A DNA stretch of 22,364 bases from Chara braunii (Eukaryota > Streptophyta > Charophyceae > Charales > Characeae): positions 1,081,221 to 1,103,584 of the forward strand of contig BFEA01000502.1 of the NCBI GenBank assembly GCA_003427395.1, written 5' to 3'. The position numbers and the translations under genes are program-made. Positions 8,284 through 16,105 of this stretch are shown here, one piece after another (the stretch's first letter is position 1; every line of letters starts with the position of its first letter). A model generated the notes under the pieces. That model saw only the letters and a program-made list of their open reading frames with translations, did not search any database and had not been told where the DNA came from.

Positions 8284-8457
8284 CTTAGAACTATCAAGGT
8301 TAAACCAGCCAAGATGGCATTATTACAATGACAGATTGAACATAAATGTCTTCCTACGAATAACTTGTTGATAGATTGGACTAATCTGGAACAAAAAGGA
8401 AGAGCACTCCCTTGGTGCAAATTCTGTAGATCAGCATTCCCAACGAGAACTATTCCT
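8284..8457 (+). pseudogene. LINE-B: zf-RVT region, first half
   Basis: The frame continuing from 7526 reads LRTIKVKPAKMALLQ, a stop, then HKCLPTNNLLIDWTNLEQKG and RALPWCKFCRSAFPTRTIP. LPT...W followed by C-x2-C is the first half of the zinc-binding zf-RVT motif; the His and Cys-Pro follow after the next insertion. The matching LINE-A segment reads GLPWCKGCKAA. One TGA lies in the otherwise open frame. Confidence 0.82.
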
Positions 8458-8895
8458 GGGCGTCGTTAGACACTCCTCGGGGACGTGATTCCAAGGATTT
8501 TGTCTTCGTTCCACCTGTCCTTAGAGATGAAATCAGAAAAATGAAAATGTGAAAACACTCCAAGGATTTCCCAACCAAATCGTCCTCGGCTCCAAAGGAC
8601 CTCGTGAGGTCCTTTCGGGTCCGAGGATCCATGTTTCACGGAGAGGAGAGGACATGCACGTAGAGAGATGTTACAATAGTAAATTCGGATCGTGGCGGCA
8701 CCCTATTGGTTGAATGCCTGAAACACAACTTTTTTTCTTTTTTTTTTCCTTTTTTTTTCCTGACATTGCTCCGACGATGAGTCCTAGAGCCAATGATCCG
8801 AGAATGAGTGGAAAGAAGAAGACAAAAACCCTAAACTTTTCTGAGGATTCATCCTCGGAGCCCGAGGATGCCCTGAGGAGTGTCTAAAGATGCCC
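8458..8895. mobile_element. MITE with GGGC...TTAGACACTCCTC TIRs, in LINE-B
   Basis: Left end GGGCGTCGTTAGACACTCCT and right end, reverse-complemented, GGGCATCTTTAGACACTCCT agree at all but three of 20 positions. Internal CTCCTCGGGG/CCTCGTGAGGTCC/CCGAGGATCC words give further local symmetry. Excision rejoins TRTIP with HIFLQCPGS in one LINE-B frame if eight bases are counted as duplicated (CTATTCCT before, CTATATAA after). The TSD copies are only half identical, so the exact ends are uncertain. No transposase is present in its 438 bp. Confidence 0.72.
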
Positions 8896-9172
8896 TATAT
8901 AACATATTTTCTTGCAGTGCCCAGGGTCTGCTTGGCTTTGGAGATGGTGGGACAGGATATGGTAACAATTAGGTTCTCAATGTCAAATTTCATGGGATTG
9001 GAAAGCGATATTGTTGGAAACAAAGTCCCCAAACTCACATGATGATTTTACTCACAACCTGTTCACTGAAGGAAGAAGAGAGGTGTTGTGGGTTATTCGG
9101 AAAAGAAGGTGTACCTATTAAATGGAAGGGGCAAAGACTGGATGACCCAAAATTTACTGATACAGTCAAACC
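8896..9172 (+). pseudogene. LINE-B: zf-RVT second half and C-terminal region
   Basis: HIFLQCPGSAWLWRWWDRIW (8903-8962) completes the zf-RVT motif begun at 8284, with His and Cys-Pro as expected. Farther on, one frame reads REVLWVIRKRR (typical W.IW..RN-like helix) and a shifted frame reads IKWKGQRLDDPKFTDTVKP. That last frame stays open to the insertion point and continues at 14380. The segment ends with AGTCAAACC (9164-9172), the left TSD copy of retroposon B. Confidence 0.8.
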
Positions 9173-9325
9173 ATATTTTTTTTAATTTTTTATTTTCATT
9201 TTTTTTTTATTTTTAATTTTTTTTTTGAGCAGCAGGTGCTGGAAACCGGGCCTAGTGTCCCATATGAAAATTTACAGGGAATTTTGAAAATTTGAGATAC
9301 CGGGGCCATTACCCGACTTTTGGCT
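9173..9325 (-). repeat. Conserved 3' end of retroposon B
   Basis: Poly(T)-rich lead, then GAGCAGCAGGTGCTGGAAAC, CGGGCCTAGTGTCCCATATG and a GATACCGGGGCCATTACCCG stretch with TTGGCT. The same order occurs in copies E (15964) and F (17708). The following section to about 9570 (ACTCCGACAAGACTTACTGC, CTAGCCCCCTCACTAGTAGG) matches 16150-16290 in E closely, so B and E belong to one subfamily. Confidence 0.85.
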
Positions 9326-9938
9326 TAAGAAAATTGGAGTTACTTAGAAAATTTCTACGACAAGCTTCAGAAATAGGTGAAAATCAGAAAATGACTCACA
9401 ACCCCCCATCCATCCTCTTTTACCTCACTCCGACAAGACTTACTGCAACAGAGCCACCATCTCCGCTGCTGCTGTGCCGTATTCCCATCCTACGAGCTAG
9501 CCCCCTCACTAGTAGGACGCTTGATATTCCACCATCTACTTCTCCCACACACCTCCCTTTTCGAAAATTCTCAGAAAAAACAGCCTATGCTCTACCCAAC
9601 CACAGTCCAAACCTAGAAACAGAAGATCCTAACTGAAACCTCCCATTGTTTACACCTCCCCTTCAACAAGCGAAAAGACGTTAGGTCCAAGACTCCAAGT
9701 GTTTAAATCTCGTACGCGAACTCGGCTGATCTCATACCCCCCTATGCTCGGGTTACAGATCAACACAAACTTCCCCAGTACCGGCCAGCCTGATTCAGAC
9801 GGCAAAGATTGCCTTCCTCCCTCGACCTAGTTATGCCTTCCTCCCTCGACATAACTCCCCAGACCTCTTGCTCCCCCAGGTTACAGAGCAAAAGCTCCGA
9901 CACCGGCCAGCGTCGTCCCAACATTGTCCTTCTGACCT
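9326..9938 (-). repeat. Retroposon B interior, C-rich, no gene
   Basis: The first half matches E (16105-16310). The second half has GCCTTCCTCCCTCGAC (in duplicate near 9809 and 9836), CAGGTTACAGAG and CGGCCAGCGTCGT, the module also found at 10510-10640, 18068-18158 and 18562-18660. A 114-codon plus-strand frame (9292-9636) runs over repeat sequence and is not supported as a gene. Confidence 0.65.
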
Positions 9939-10088
9939 ACTTTTTTTTTTTTTTTTTTCCTTTTCTTTTAAAGAACGGGCCCGGTGCCCAAGGCTGATAT
10001 TACCAATATGAAGATTGAGGTTGGGGTCCTCACAGTCTACCCGGAGTGACCGAACGGAACTTGCTGAGAACCGGGCTCATCATCCTTT
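9939..10088 (-). mobile_element. Retroposon copy C, short degenerate 3' fragment
   Basis: About 18 T followed by AAGAACGGGCCCGGTGCCCA, a degenerate form of the family 3' stem-loop, and then a second GAGAACCGGGCTC near 10066. It lies immediately before copy D. The body is too short to be full length and no TSD was identified. Confidence 0.45.
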
Positions 10089-10192
10089 ATTTATTTATTT
10101 TTTTTTTTTTGAAAAAAATGCTCCAATCTATTCGTGGGGAGCAGCACGTGCTGGGAACCGGGCCCAGTGTCCCTTATAATGGAAATACATTC

Positions 10193-10335
10193 ATGATTGA
10201 TGATCATTGATGATCATTGATGATAATTTGGGATGATTGAGGATGATTTAGGATGATTTAAGATGATTTAGGATGATTCAAGATGATAGAGTTGATGATT
10301 GAGATCATGGAATAGAGATAGATGATGACAAATCA
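10193..10335. repeat. GATGATT-type degenerate repeat
   Basis: Repeated GATGATCATT and GATGATTTAGGATGATT units following the 3' end of copy D. A shorter version follows copy A (3260-3306), which shows that this repeat belongs to the D-type 3' end and is not a chance microsatellite. Confidence 0.8.
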
Positions 10336-11306
10336 GAATGATTGTCTACCCAACACTCAAATACTATCCTATCCCTCAATTCCTGTATCCATTCCAACCA
10401 ACTGAGCCTGTGTTGTGCACCAATCAGGCCTCTTCCTGGTCTCACACCCCATTCTGGCTCGGTTACAGGGCAGCGCTACCCACCCCAGCTCCAACCATCG
10501 TCGGCCGGATTGTAGCCATAAGTCAAGTTTGCAGATCACCTTCCTCCCTCGACAATCCCAGACCTCTATACAAAGCCTCAAGCTCCTACTAAAGCAGGTT
10601 ACAGGGCACCGCCCCAGCGCCGGTCAGCGTCGTTCTAACGCAAACTCAACCTGGCCATAACACAAAAAGACTCAATTAGGAAATTAGTTGAGCTAGAATG
10701 CCAACTACAAATCTAGGATCTCATAATATCAAAATCCTGATAAAAAACCTTTCTGATGATGAAATTTGACGAGTACCCTGAGATGATCACTAAATTATTG
10801 GATAATGATGAGGATGCTGATGACTATTCCTCTCCACCCCTCCCCCTCCTCCATGTGCTCTCTTCCTCTCCCCTCGTTTCCTGTTCTCCTCTTCTCCTCT
10901 TCTCCTCTTCTCCTCTCGCTGCCTCCGCTGATCTGAACCCCACTATCAGTATGAAGTTCCTATCAGCCCCAACGAGAGAGATATCCTCCCCATTCCCTTC
11001 TGCCTTGAAGTAACCAGTTCCCCCAAAAGGTGTACCTCAAATCTGACACTCTTACCTAGTCTACCTACGCCAGGATATAATGTGCCCCCATACATATCTC
11101 CCAGCCCCAGCCCAGGTCAGCTCCCATCATCTGCGTCTACTCCCTAGAGGGCAATCACCTCCCACCTTGTGTTACCCCTGCGGAGTAGCGCTCCCTTCCT
11201 GACCAACCAACCTACCAACTAGACCATAACCTATCTCGACGAAGAGAATATAACCACCAACATAGAGATATCTATTGATTGATGAAAAAATGAATAAAGA
11301 AACTTC
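10336..11306 (-). repeat. Retroposon D interior, C/T-rich, no gene
   Basis: Contains the shared module (GCTCGGTTACAGGGCAGC, CGGCCGGATTG; CTTCCTCCCTCGAC to GCCGGTCAGCGTCGTTCT), a TCTCCTCTTCTCC run near 10890-10915 and CACCTCCCACCTTGTGTTAC near 11157. Short proline/serine-rich plus-strand frames arise from the C-rich composition. No homology to a protein family is visible. Confidence 0.6.
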
Positions 11307-11334
11307 GATGATGATGATGATGATGATGATGATG
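11307..11334. repeat. (GAT)n microsatellite
   Basis: Nine uninterrupted GAT units, inside a wider region (11300-11660) with scattered GATGAT words and a 25-A run at 11609-11633. F carries a longer GAT-rich block at the corresponding place (19340-20060). Confidence 0.95.
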
Positions 11335-11914
11335 AAATAAAATTGGCGAGAAATAAATAAGGAACGTTTGAACTTGCGACCCCCTAATGGCACCGGTGTG
11401 GAAGATTGACAACTCACTATTGTTGTAATGATAAAAGGAGATGACAATGATTAGTAGGAAGATAATGGCCAGTGAAGATGATGACCAATTGACCCGTAAT
11501 GAAGAATTATGAATGGATACACTTTAGTATGAATGACTCCAGATGATGATTCCCCGCAGAGATGACAATGATGATAATCTTGATGCTCTTGATGGATAAC
11601 CTGCACAATAAAAAAAAAAAAAAAAAAAAAAAATGCGTAGCTCTCTTGATGATGACTCCTTGATGATCTTCGTCCTCAGAATGCAGGCCAACGCTGTGAT
11701 GACGTAGACAAGCGAAGTCCAACGCACTTCGGTCTCCGTGGGGCAAACTCCACTTTCGTCCACTGACATTGGCATTGCACCAACTCGCTTGAGCATTACA
11801 GCCTCCTAAAGGGGCGTTAGCTATGGAGTACTTCGTGTGGAAGTCACAGAGAGACTGTTCTAGCAGCCGCCACCGCCACTACTCTCCCCTCTCCACTGTG
11901 ATGTAGACCAGATG

Positions 11915-11996
11915 CCTCGTCAACCCGTGACCTGGCTTGGCCTAGTACCTCTGGTTTTCGCGCGTGCATTAAGCGCTCACTCTGACCACTTCACCA
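11915..11996 (-). promoter_or_regulatory. tRNA-like Pol III promoter candidate in D
   Basis: Read on the minus strand, TGGTGAAGTGG (11996-11986) fits the A-box consensus TRGYNNARNNG at every fixed position. GGTTGACGAGG (11925-11915) resembles a B box (GGTTCRANNCC) that has lost a base. Between them lie GGTCAGAGTG and GAGCGCTTAATGCACGCGC. F keeps a relative at 20259-20340 (GCGCTTTGTGCACGCGC, AGGTCACAGGCTGATG). A spacing of about 60 bp is long but possible for a tRNA-derived promoter. Function is inferred. Confidence 0.4.
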
Positions 11997-12059
11997 CTTC
12001 TGCCGTATACCACTCACGCAACTTTTTGGTGCTCATGCCACATCAGCGCTCGCATCTCC

Positions 12060-12246
12060 CACAAGCAGCCAGCAACCCGCCACGTGCAAGCCACCAGCGC
12101 CTCACCACATGTGAAAAACCAGCGCCCCGCTACTCGCAAGTGACCAGCGCCTCGCCACCCGTAGGAAGCCAGCGCCTCGCCATCCATCCGTGGCCAGCGC
12201 CTCGCCATCCATCCGTGGCCAGCGCCTCGCCACTTCCACGCCGCCT
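12060..12246. repeat. 25-bp minisatellite
   Basis: Consensus CCAGCGCCTCGCCATCCATC plus CGTGG. The two central units at 12193-12242 are identical or nearly so, with three or four increasingly diverged units to the left (for example CCAGCGCCCCGCTACTCGCA). The period is not a multiple of three, so the plus-strand frame of 120 codons across it would shift between units and is not supported as a gene. Confidence 0.85.
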
Positions 12247-12300
12247 TTGCCTCGCCACTTGCTTGCTGCCATAGCAGCATCGTAGGCGCACGCACCCGTG

Positions 12301-13064
12301 CAGCGCTAAGTCGACTTAGACAAACATCCCTTCCCCTGTTGAACCCCCCTTACTACCTCCCATCTTTCAGTTTTAACCTTCTCCTTCCCCCCGCGGCGTT
12401 CTATTCACAATCTTCTTTGGCTGAGAAACCCCTTAGACAATTACCAAAAATGAGCATCCATCTTTGTTTGAAACCCATCAGAAAATTCCATACCAGTGCC
12501 CACTATTCCCACAGGGAGAGGGGAAGAGAGGAAAAAGCACAACCCTCTCTCCCCATGGAGAATTCAGCGCCTATTGAGGTCTCCGATACTTATAAAAGGG
12601 GTCACAAGAGCCAAAGAGATTTCTCCCTTCCCCCCAAAACAACCCCCTGTTTGTTTACTGCCCCCGGGGGAAGGCGCCACCTCACCTCCCCGCCCCAGTT
12701 GAAAACAACTCCCATAATACCCCTCCTGTTCTCTCAGTCGTATAAAATACCCCCTAGAGTATGCCCCGCAGAGCAAAAGATCCCCCTACCTTCCTGCCCC
12801 ACCCCCTCCAAGCGGAACAACCCTCTCAACTCTCACCCTGCTCCTCTCTCCCCAACCGCCATAGCTGATCCCGAACGCCAACGTGGCCCAAAAAAGGACG
12901 GACCCTCAATACCGTCCTTACCCTCTCAAGGATCACATCACCCACCTTGTGTAACCCTCGCAGGGAGGGACTCCAACCCTAAGGGAGATATCCTCTCCAG
13001 CACCTCTGACCCCGCTCTCACAACATCACAGATTGAGACTCCCTTGCTAAGACTAATTACTTGA
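12301..13064 (+). other. C-rich block with a 241-codon open frame, probably not a gene
   Basis: The longest open frame of the window (12339-13064, plus strand) begins MNPPYYLPSFSFNLLLPPAA and is rich in Pro, Ser, Thr and Lys throughout, with no domain, signal peptide I would trust or membrane segment. It lies inside retroposon B on the strand opposite to the inferred transcript. C-rich sequence is naturally poor in stops. One part, GSHHPPCVTLAG (about 12934-12969), recurs as GNHLPPCVTPAE in D near 11150, which shows it is repeat sequence. An unknown protein cannot be excluded. Confidence 0.3.
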
Positions 13065-13640
13065 GTAAAAACTGATTGAAAAAATCTACATCCCAAAAAC
13101 ATTTTTTAGAGTCATGCCAGCGAAATTTGAATCATGAATTTAGTATTGAATTAAAAAAATTCATCGCTCAGATAGTAAATCAGGAATCAAAAGAAGTTTG
13201 AATCATGAATTTCGCATCAAATTTAGAAAATCAATTGAGATTGAAAATACGCTTTGATAAAACTTGAAAATCCAAAATAGGGAAACAAAATAGGGAATCG
13301 ATTTTGATGTCCGGATGGACTTACAACTCTGATTTCCAGAACCCAAGGTTCAAGAAATCGCTCAGACAGTAAATCACGAGTACTAATCAATTGTGTACGA
13401 GAGAAACCATAACGATTCTAAAAACAAATCGCAAAATCAACCAAAAAATAAAAATAAAAATAAAAATAAAAATAAAAATAAATTACAAACTACAAATTAA
13501 GATCAACAAAATTAGGTCATGCCTCAATCTTGAATATCAAACCGCAGAATCAGAATTATTACTTGTATTTTCGTTACATACTAAAAATTCAAGGATAAAA
13601 AAACTAATAGGTATTAAACGAGACCAAACTATCTAGGAGT
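13065..13640. repeat. AT-rich interior of retroposon B, with (AAAAT)n
   Basis: The stretch contains GTTTGAATCATGAATTT twice (near 13128 and 13196), ATCGCTCAGAYAGTAAATCA twice (near 13163 and 13348), and an AAAATA-type microsatellite at 13445-13482. Composition resembles the AT-rich part of E (17380-17700 and 20548-20750). No gene is visible. Confidence 0.6.
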
Positions 13641-14292
13641 CACATCATTAAGAATCTCATCAGGGTCATCGCATGATCACCACTACAAAACGGGGAGAGG
13701 AAGAACACAACTTACCCTTGACATCCCTAAACGCACCCCCCCTCTCTCCAAACCTAACCTCCTCCTTCATCGGCTGTCAAGCAACTCGGCCGCATGTGGT
13801 TGACGACTATTCAACCATCCCAAGAACCGAACAATGAAGATAACAGGACCGCAACTAGGATTACCATCACGGCAAACCAAACCACGTCACGAGACTAAAC
13901 CGCTGAGCCCGCCAGCCGCCCCTCGCAGGTAGCCCAAAGAGATGCACGGGTGTCATCGTCCCAGACGTCACCCGCCTATAGAAGACCTATCTTCAACATT
14001 CTTACCCCCACATTCATCCTCCCTTCCTTCTTGTAATACTCTCCCTCTAGCCCCTGAAACCCTCCTTTCTCCCCCCCACGACATTCCTCCTCTTAAACGA
14101 GACCATGATATGAGATATTCTGTAACGCCCGGACACCACTGGCCTGCTCCTCCATCCCCACAATCCCTCTCCCGCCTCATCATCCTGCTGTCCTCTCACC
14201 CCGTACTCTCATCCTCGCGCCATGCCGTCATAGCGCCTACCGCTCTTCGTTTCCAAATCTCGCTAAGAAGCCTGCCGTCACGTCAAACTATC
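13641..14292 (-). repeat. C-rich 5' part of retroposon B, no gene
   Basis: C-rich sequence between the AT-rich stretch and the terminal hairpin, in the same position as 20760-21290 in E. A 119-codon plus-strand frame (13942-14301) is low-complexity and ends inside the hairpin. No domain is recognised. Confidence 0.5.
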
Positions 14293-14328
14293 GGGCGGTA
14301 GAGCGCTCCCGGTAGCGCTCCGCCGCCG
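14293..14328 (-). repeat. CCCGGT-loop hairpin at the retroposon B 5' end
   Basis: Stem GAGCGCT (14301-14307) and AGCGCTC (14314-14320) enclose the loop CCCGGT. Outer GGCGG/CCGCC sequence extends the stem with a bulge. The same loop occurs in the hairpins at 20412-20443 and 21300-21333. It lies about 40 bp from the 5' TSD of B. Confidence 0.8.
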
Positions 14329-14379
14329 ACCCCCTGGACATCTAATGGGAAGAGGCGTGTCAGCCTATGAAGTCAAACC

Positions 14380-14476
14380 TCAAATTCAAACGGTAATCAG
14401 GAATAAATGGGAAAATACAAAGGAAAAGTTTCAACTATTACAATTACTCTTTAAAACATGTCAGGGACTTTTATAG
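14380..14476 (+). pseudogene. LINE-B: C-terminal end and stop
   Basis: After the right TSD copy of retroposon B the frame reads QIQTVIRNKWENTKEKFQLL and continues to a TAG at 14474-14476. It is in register with DDPKFTDTVKP before the insertion (9130-9172). About 32 codons are open after the join. This is the presumed C-terminus of LINE-B ORF2; the residues have no named motif, so the assignment rests on frame continuity and the TSD. Confidence 0.65.
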
Positions 14477-15086
14477 ATGCTGGCTTGGGAGTCCTCAAGG
14501 GGGAAAGTTGGGAACAGTCAAATGGGAAGAGGCAGAGATGAGAGATCAGGATGAAGTATGTAGAGACTACTATTTGATATTTGGGGATTGGTCAATAGTG
14601 GACCCAGAGGTACCCTTGAGAAACACGTCAGAATTCCCTGATCCCTTTCCCCCATCTTCAAATTCCTTAGTTCCAAGGTCATGGTATGGTTATGATTGAG
14701 CTGCTATGGGGAAAAGTTGGTGGAAAGCGTAGGCAATGAGGCTACGAGAATCAATAGAGGACTCATAGAGGATCCATAGCTTGGTTTAGAGAGTTGATTT
14801 TGTGCCCTTATTAGGGGGAACAGGCTATGCTTATCTCTACAACGGGAAGACTGATTTCCCCAGTACCAATCATGATCACTCCAAGTTGCAACAAAATTCC
14901 AACTTTTTCCGGACCGGTTTCCCGCAGGTGCAGCTTCCCACTAATAGATGGAGTGACCAAGCAGACCAAGTAGGAGGGGACGATCGTATCACCCCCCCCC
15001 AAAAAAACATACAAGTTAAATAGTATTACAACCCATTCTTCTTGACAGATTGTGAACCGAACCCAAACCCACCCCGACCTCGATAA
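14477..15086. other. LINE-B 3' flank or 3' UTR, unassigned
   Basis: Sequence downstream of the LINE-B stop. Short plus-strand frames (14508-14699 and 14802-15023) look reasonably protein-like (for example GGTGYAYLYNGKTDFPSTNH) but match no family I recognise. Bases 14923-14962 resemble 1260-1299. A C9-A7 run at 14992-15007 might be the decayed LINE tail. The minus-strand coding fragment described next begins at 15087. Confidence 0.4.
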
Positions 15087-15963
15087 TCACTTTTGTAGCA
15101 TATAACCGTAATAGGTGTAGTTTGCGTGATCAATATGATAATGGTCATTCCACCTTTTGTTCCCTAGGTCTGTGCCTGAAGCGCCAGGACTAATGACCCA
15201 ACCACTAGGTTGAACCCATTTGTTCTGCGATCGCCGCCAGCCGTATTGAGCTTCATCTATTGAAGTAGTATGATATGTATACCTGGGTAGCACCCCGTAC
15301 CCGTACGAACCCAAAATCGCGCGTACGCGTACGTAAAAAAAAACTAAAAAACAAAAAAAACAAACATTCTGAAAAAAAGTATGTTGTGCAGAGTAATGAT
15401 ACAAACAACATTTGTCTGGGAATCATACCCGAATTCCGAACCAATCTCGATTTAAAAATCACAAACCTTAACAAATTAAAAGAATATTTTTAAATATTTT
15501 TATTATTATTCGGGGGAATTCGGGGGTGCCTCCCAGGCAAAAGTTGTTTGTATCATGTTTCTGCATAACATATATTTGTTATAGAAGTTTGTTTTTATTT
15601 TTTTGTGTTTTTTTTCTAGTTTTTTTTAAATTATTTCAATTTATTTATTTTTTGTGTCTTTGATTTTTAACTCGAGTTTGGTACAGAATTTCGAGATGAG
15701 TCTGAGGCAAAAGTTGTTTGAAATATCATTTTGTATAACATACTTTGTTTTCAGATTTTTTCGATGATATGTTTTATTTTATTTTATTTTTATGTATTCC
15801 CACGTACGGGAGTACGTGTACGCGCGTACGTGTCGCGTACAGGAATACGTGTATGCGTGTACGTGCAACCCGCGTACACGTACGCCGTGCTACCCAGATG
15901 TATACCCTTGTTTCTTGCCAGAGTTTTGATTAGAGATCGCTTCACCGCGACTTTGCGTGATCC
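15087..15963 (-). pseudogene. Disrupted coding fragment split by a hAT-like MITE
   Basis: Minus-strand reading frame whose stop is at 15087-15089. Before the MITE (15274 down to 15087) it reads HTTSIDEAQYGWRRSQNKWV and ends HIDHANYTYYGYMLQK. If the MITE and one copy of its TSD are removed, the frame continues without a stop through 15905-15898 and up to 15963, adding about 21 codons (TQSRGEAISNQNSGKKQGYT). There retroposon E begins. Beyond E the same frame continues at 21357-21389 (MEHSWVGNLGI), giving about 93 codons from ATG to stop. The residues are rich in Trp, Tyr, His and Asn and not low-complexity. I do not recognise the family. It could be the last exon of a host gene or part of another transposon. 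Confidence 0.45.
15283..15897. mobile_element. hAT-like MITE, GTACG type, with perfect ends
   Basis: Perfect 8-bp TSD ATGTATAC (15275-15282 and 15898-15905). TIRs are identical over 11 bp, CTGGGTAGCAC...GTGCTACCCAG, and continue imperfectly. Both subterminal regions are dense in GTACG/CGTAC. The interior contains an inverted pair of a ~43-bp module (15380-15426 against 15531-15573: TATGTTGTGCAGAGTAATGA...CAACATTTGTCTGGG) and a third partial copy at 15711-15752. At 615 bp and without transposase it is non-autonomous. The elements at 5315 and 5486 are relatives. Confidence 0.92.
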
Positions 15964-16105
15964 TTTTTTTTTTTTTATTGAAACAAGACTCCAATCTATT
16001 CGTGGGGAGCAGCACGTGCTGGGAACCACGCCCAGCGTCCCATATGAAAGTTGATATAGAATTTTGAAAAAGATTTGAAAGCTTAGCATCCCGGGGCTAA
16101 GAAGA
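15964..16105 (-). repeat. Conserved 3' end of retroposon E
   Basis: T13, ATTGAAACAAGA, CTCCAATCTATTCGTGGGGA, GCAGCACGTGCTGGGAACCA and CGCCCAGCGTCCCATATG. The stem CTGGG/CCCAG is intact but the loop reads AACCACG instead of AACCGGG. The CCGGGG block that follows is degenerate (16090-16097). Confidence 0.85.

Larger units (their letters stand above)
10089..12300 (-). mobile_element. Retroposon D, nested in B (5' end approximate)
   Basis: The 3' end is well preserved on the plus strand: poly(T), CTCCAATCTATTCGTGGGGA, GCAGCACGTGCTGGGAACCG and GGCCCAGTGTCCC (10100-10175). GATGATT repeats (10193-10330), the CTTCCTCCCTCGAC/GGTTACAGGGCACC module (10490-10640), a C/T-rich part, CACCTCCCACCTTGTG (11157-11172), GAT-rich blocks (11307-11660) and a tRNA-like segment (11915-11996) follow. 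The same order of modules occurs in F (17708-20531), so D and F are one subfamily. The right boundary is inferred from F and the change in sequence near 12300; no convincing TSD was found. Confidence 0.6.
9173..14370 (-). mobile_element. Retroposon B, whole element including nested D
   Basis: A poly(A)-ended element in minus orientation inserted in LINE-B, flanked by the 9-bp TSD AGTCAAACC (9164-9172, 14371-14379). Excision joins the LINE frame ...FTDTVKP to QIQTVIRNKWENTKEKF and on to a stop. Its 3' end on the plus strand is an A/T-run block (9173-9228) followed by the family block at 9229-9325. Its 5' end carries the CCCGGT-loop hairpin at 14293-14328. Between lie C-rich sequence, nested copies C and D (about 9939-12300), an AT-rich stretch (13065-13640) and a second C-rich stretch. 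No protein domain of a retroelement is visible, so it is non-autonomous and probably moved by LINE machinery. Confidence 0.7.

Noticed and set aside
12060-12246. CRISPR-like array of regular repeats.
   Set aside because: Units are contiguous with no unique spacers, the period is 25 bp, and the setting is eukaryotic.
10074-14185. CTCATCATCC before the poly(T) of copy D recurs near 14176, suggesting a TSD for D.
   Set aside because: The sequence is made of ATC words common in this region, and the second copy lies far inside retroposon B, not at a D-type 5' end.
15118-15962. TTTGCGTGATC occurs at both 15121-15131 and 15952-15962, like a TSD around the MITE region.
   Set aside because: Exact 11-bp matches are expected many times by chance in 22 kb, and neither copy lies at a poly(A) or TIR boundary that would pair with the other.
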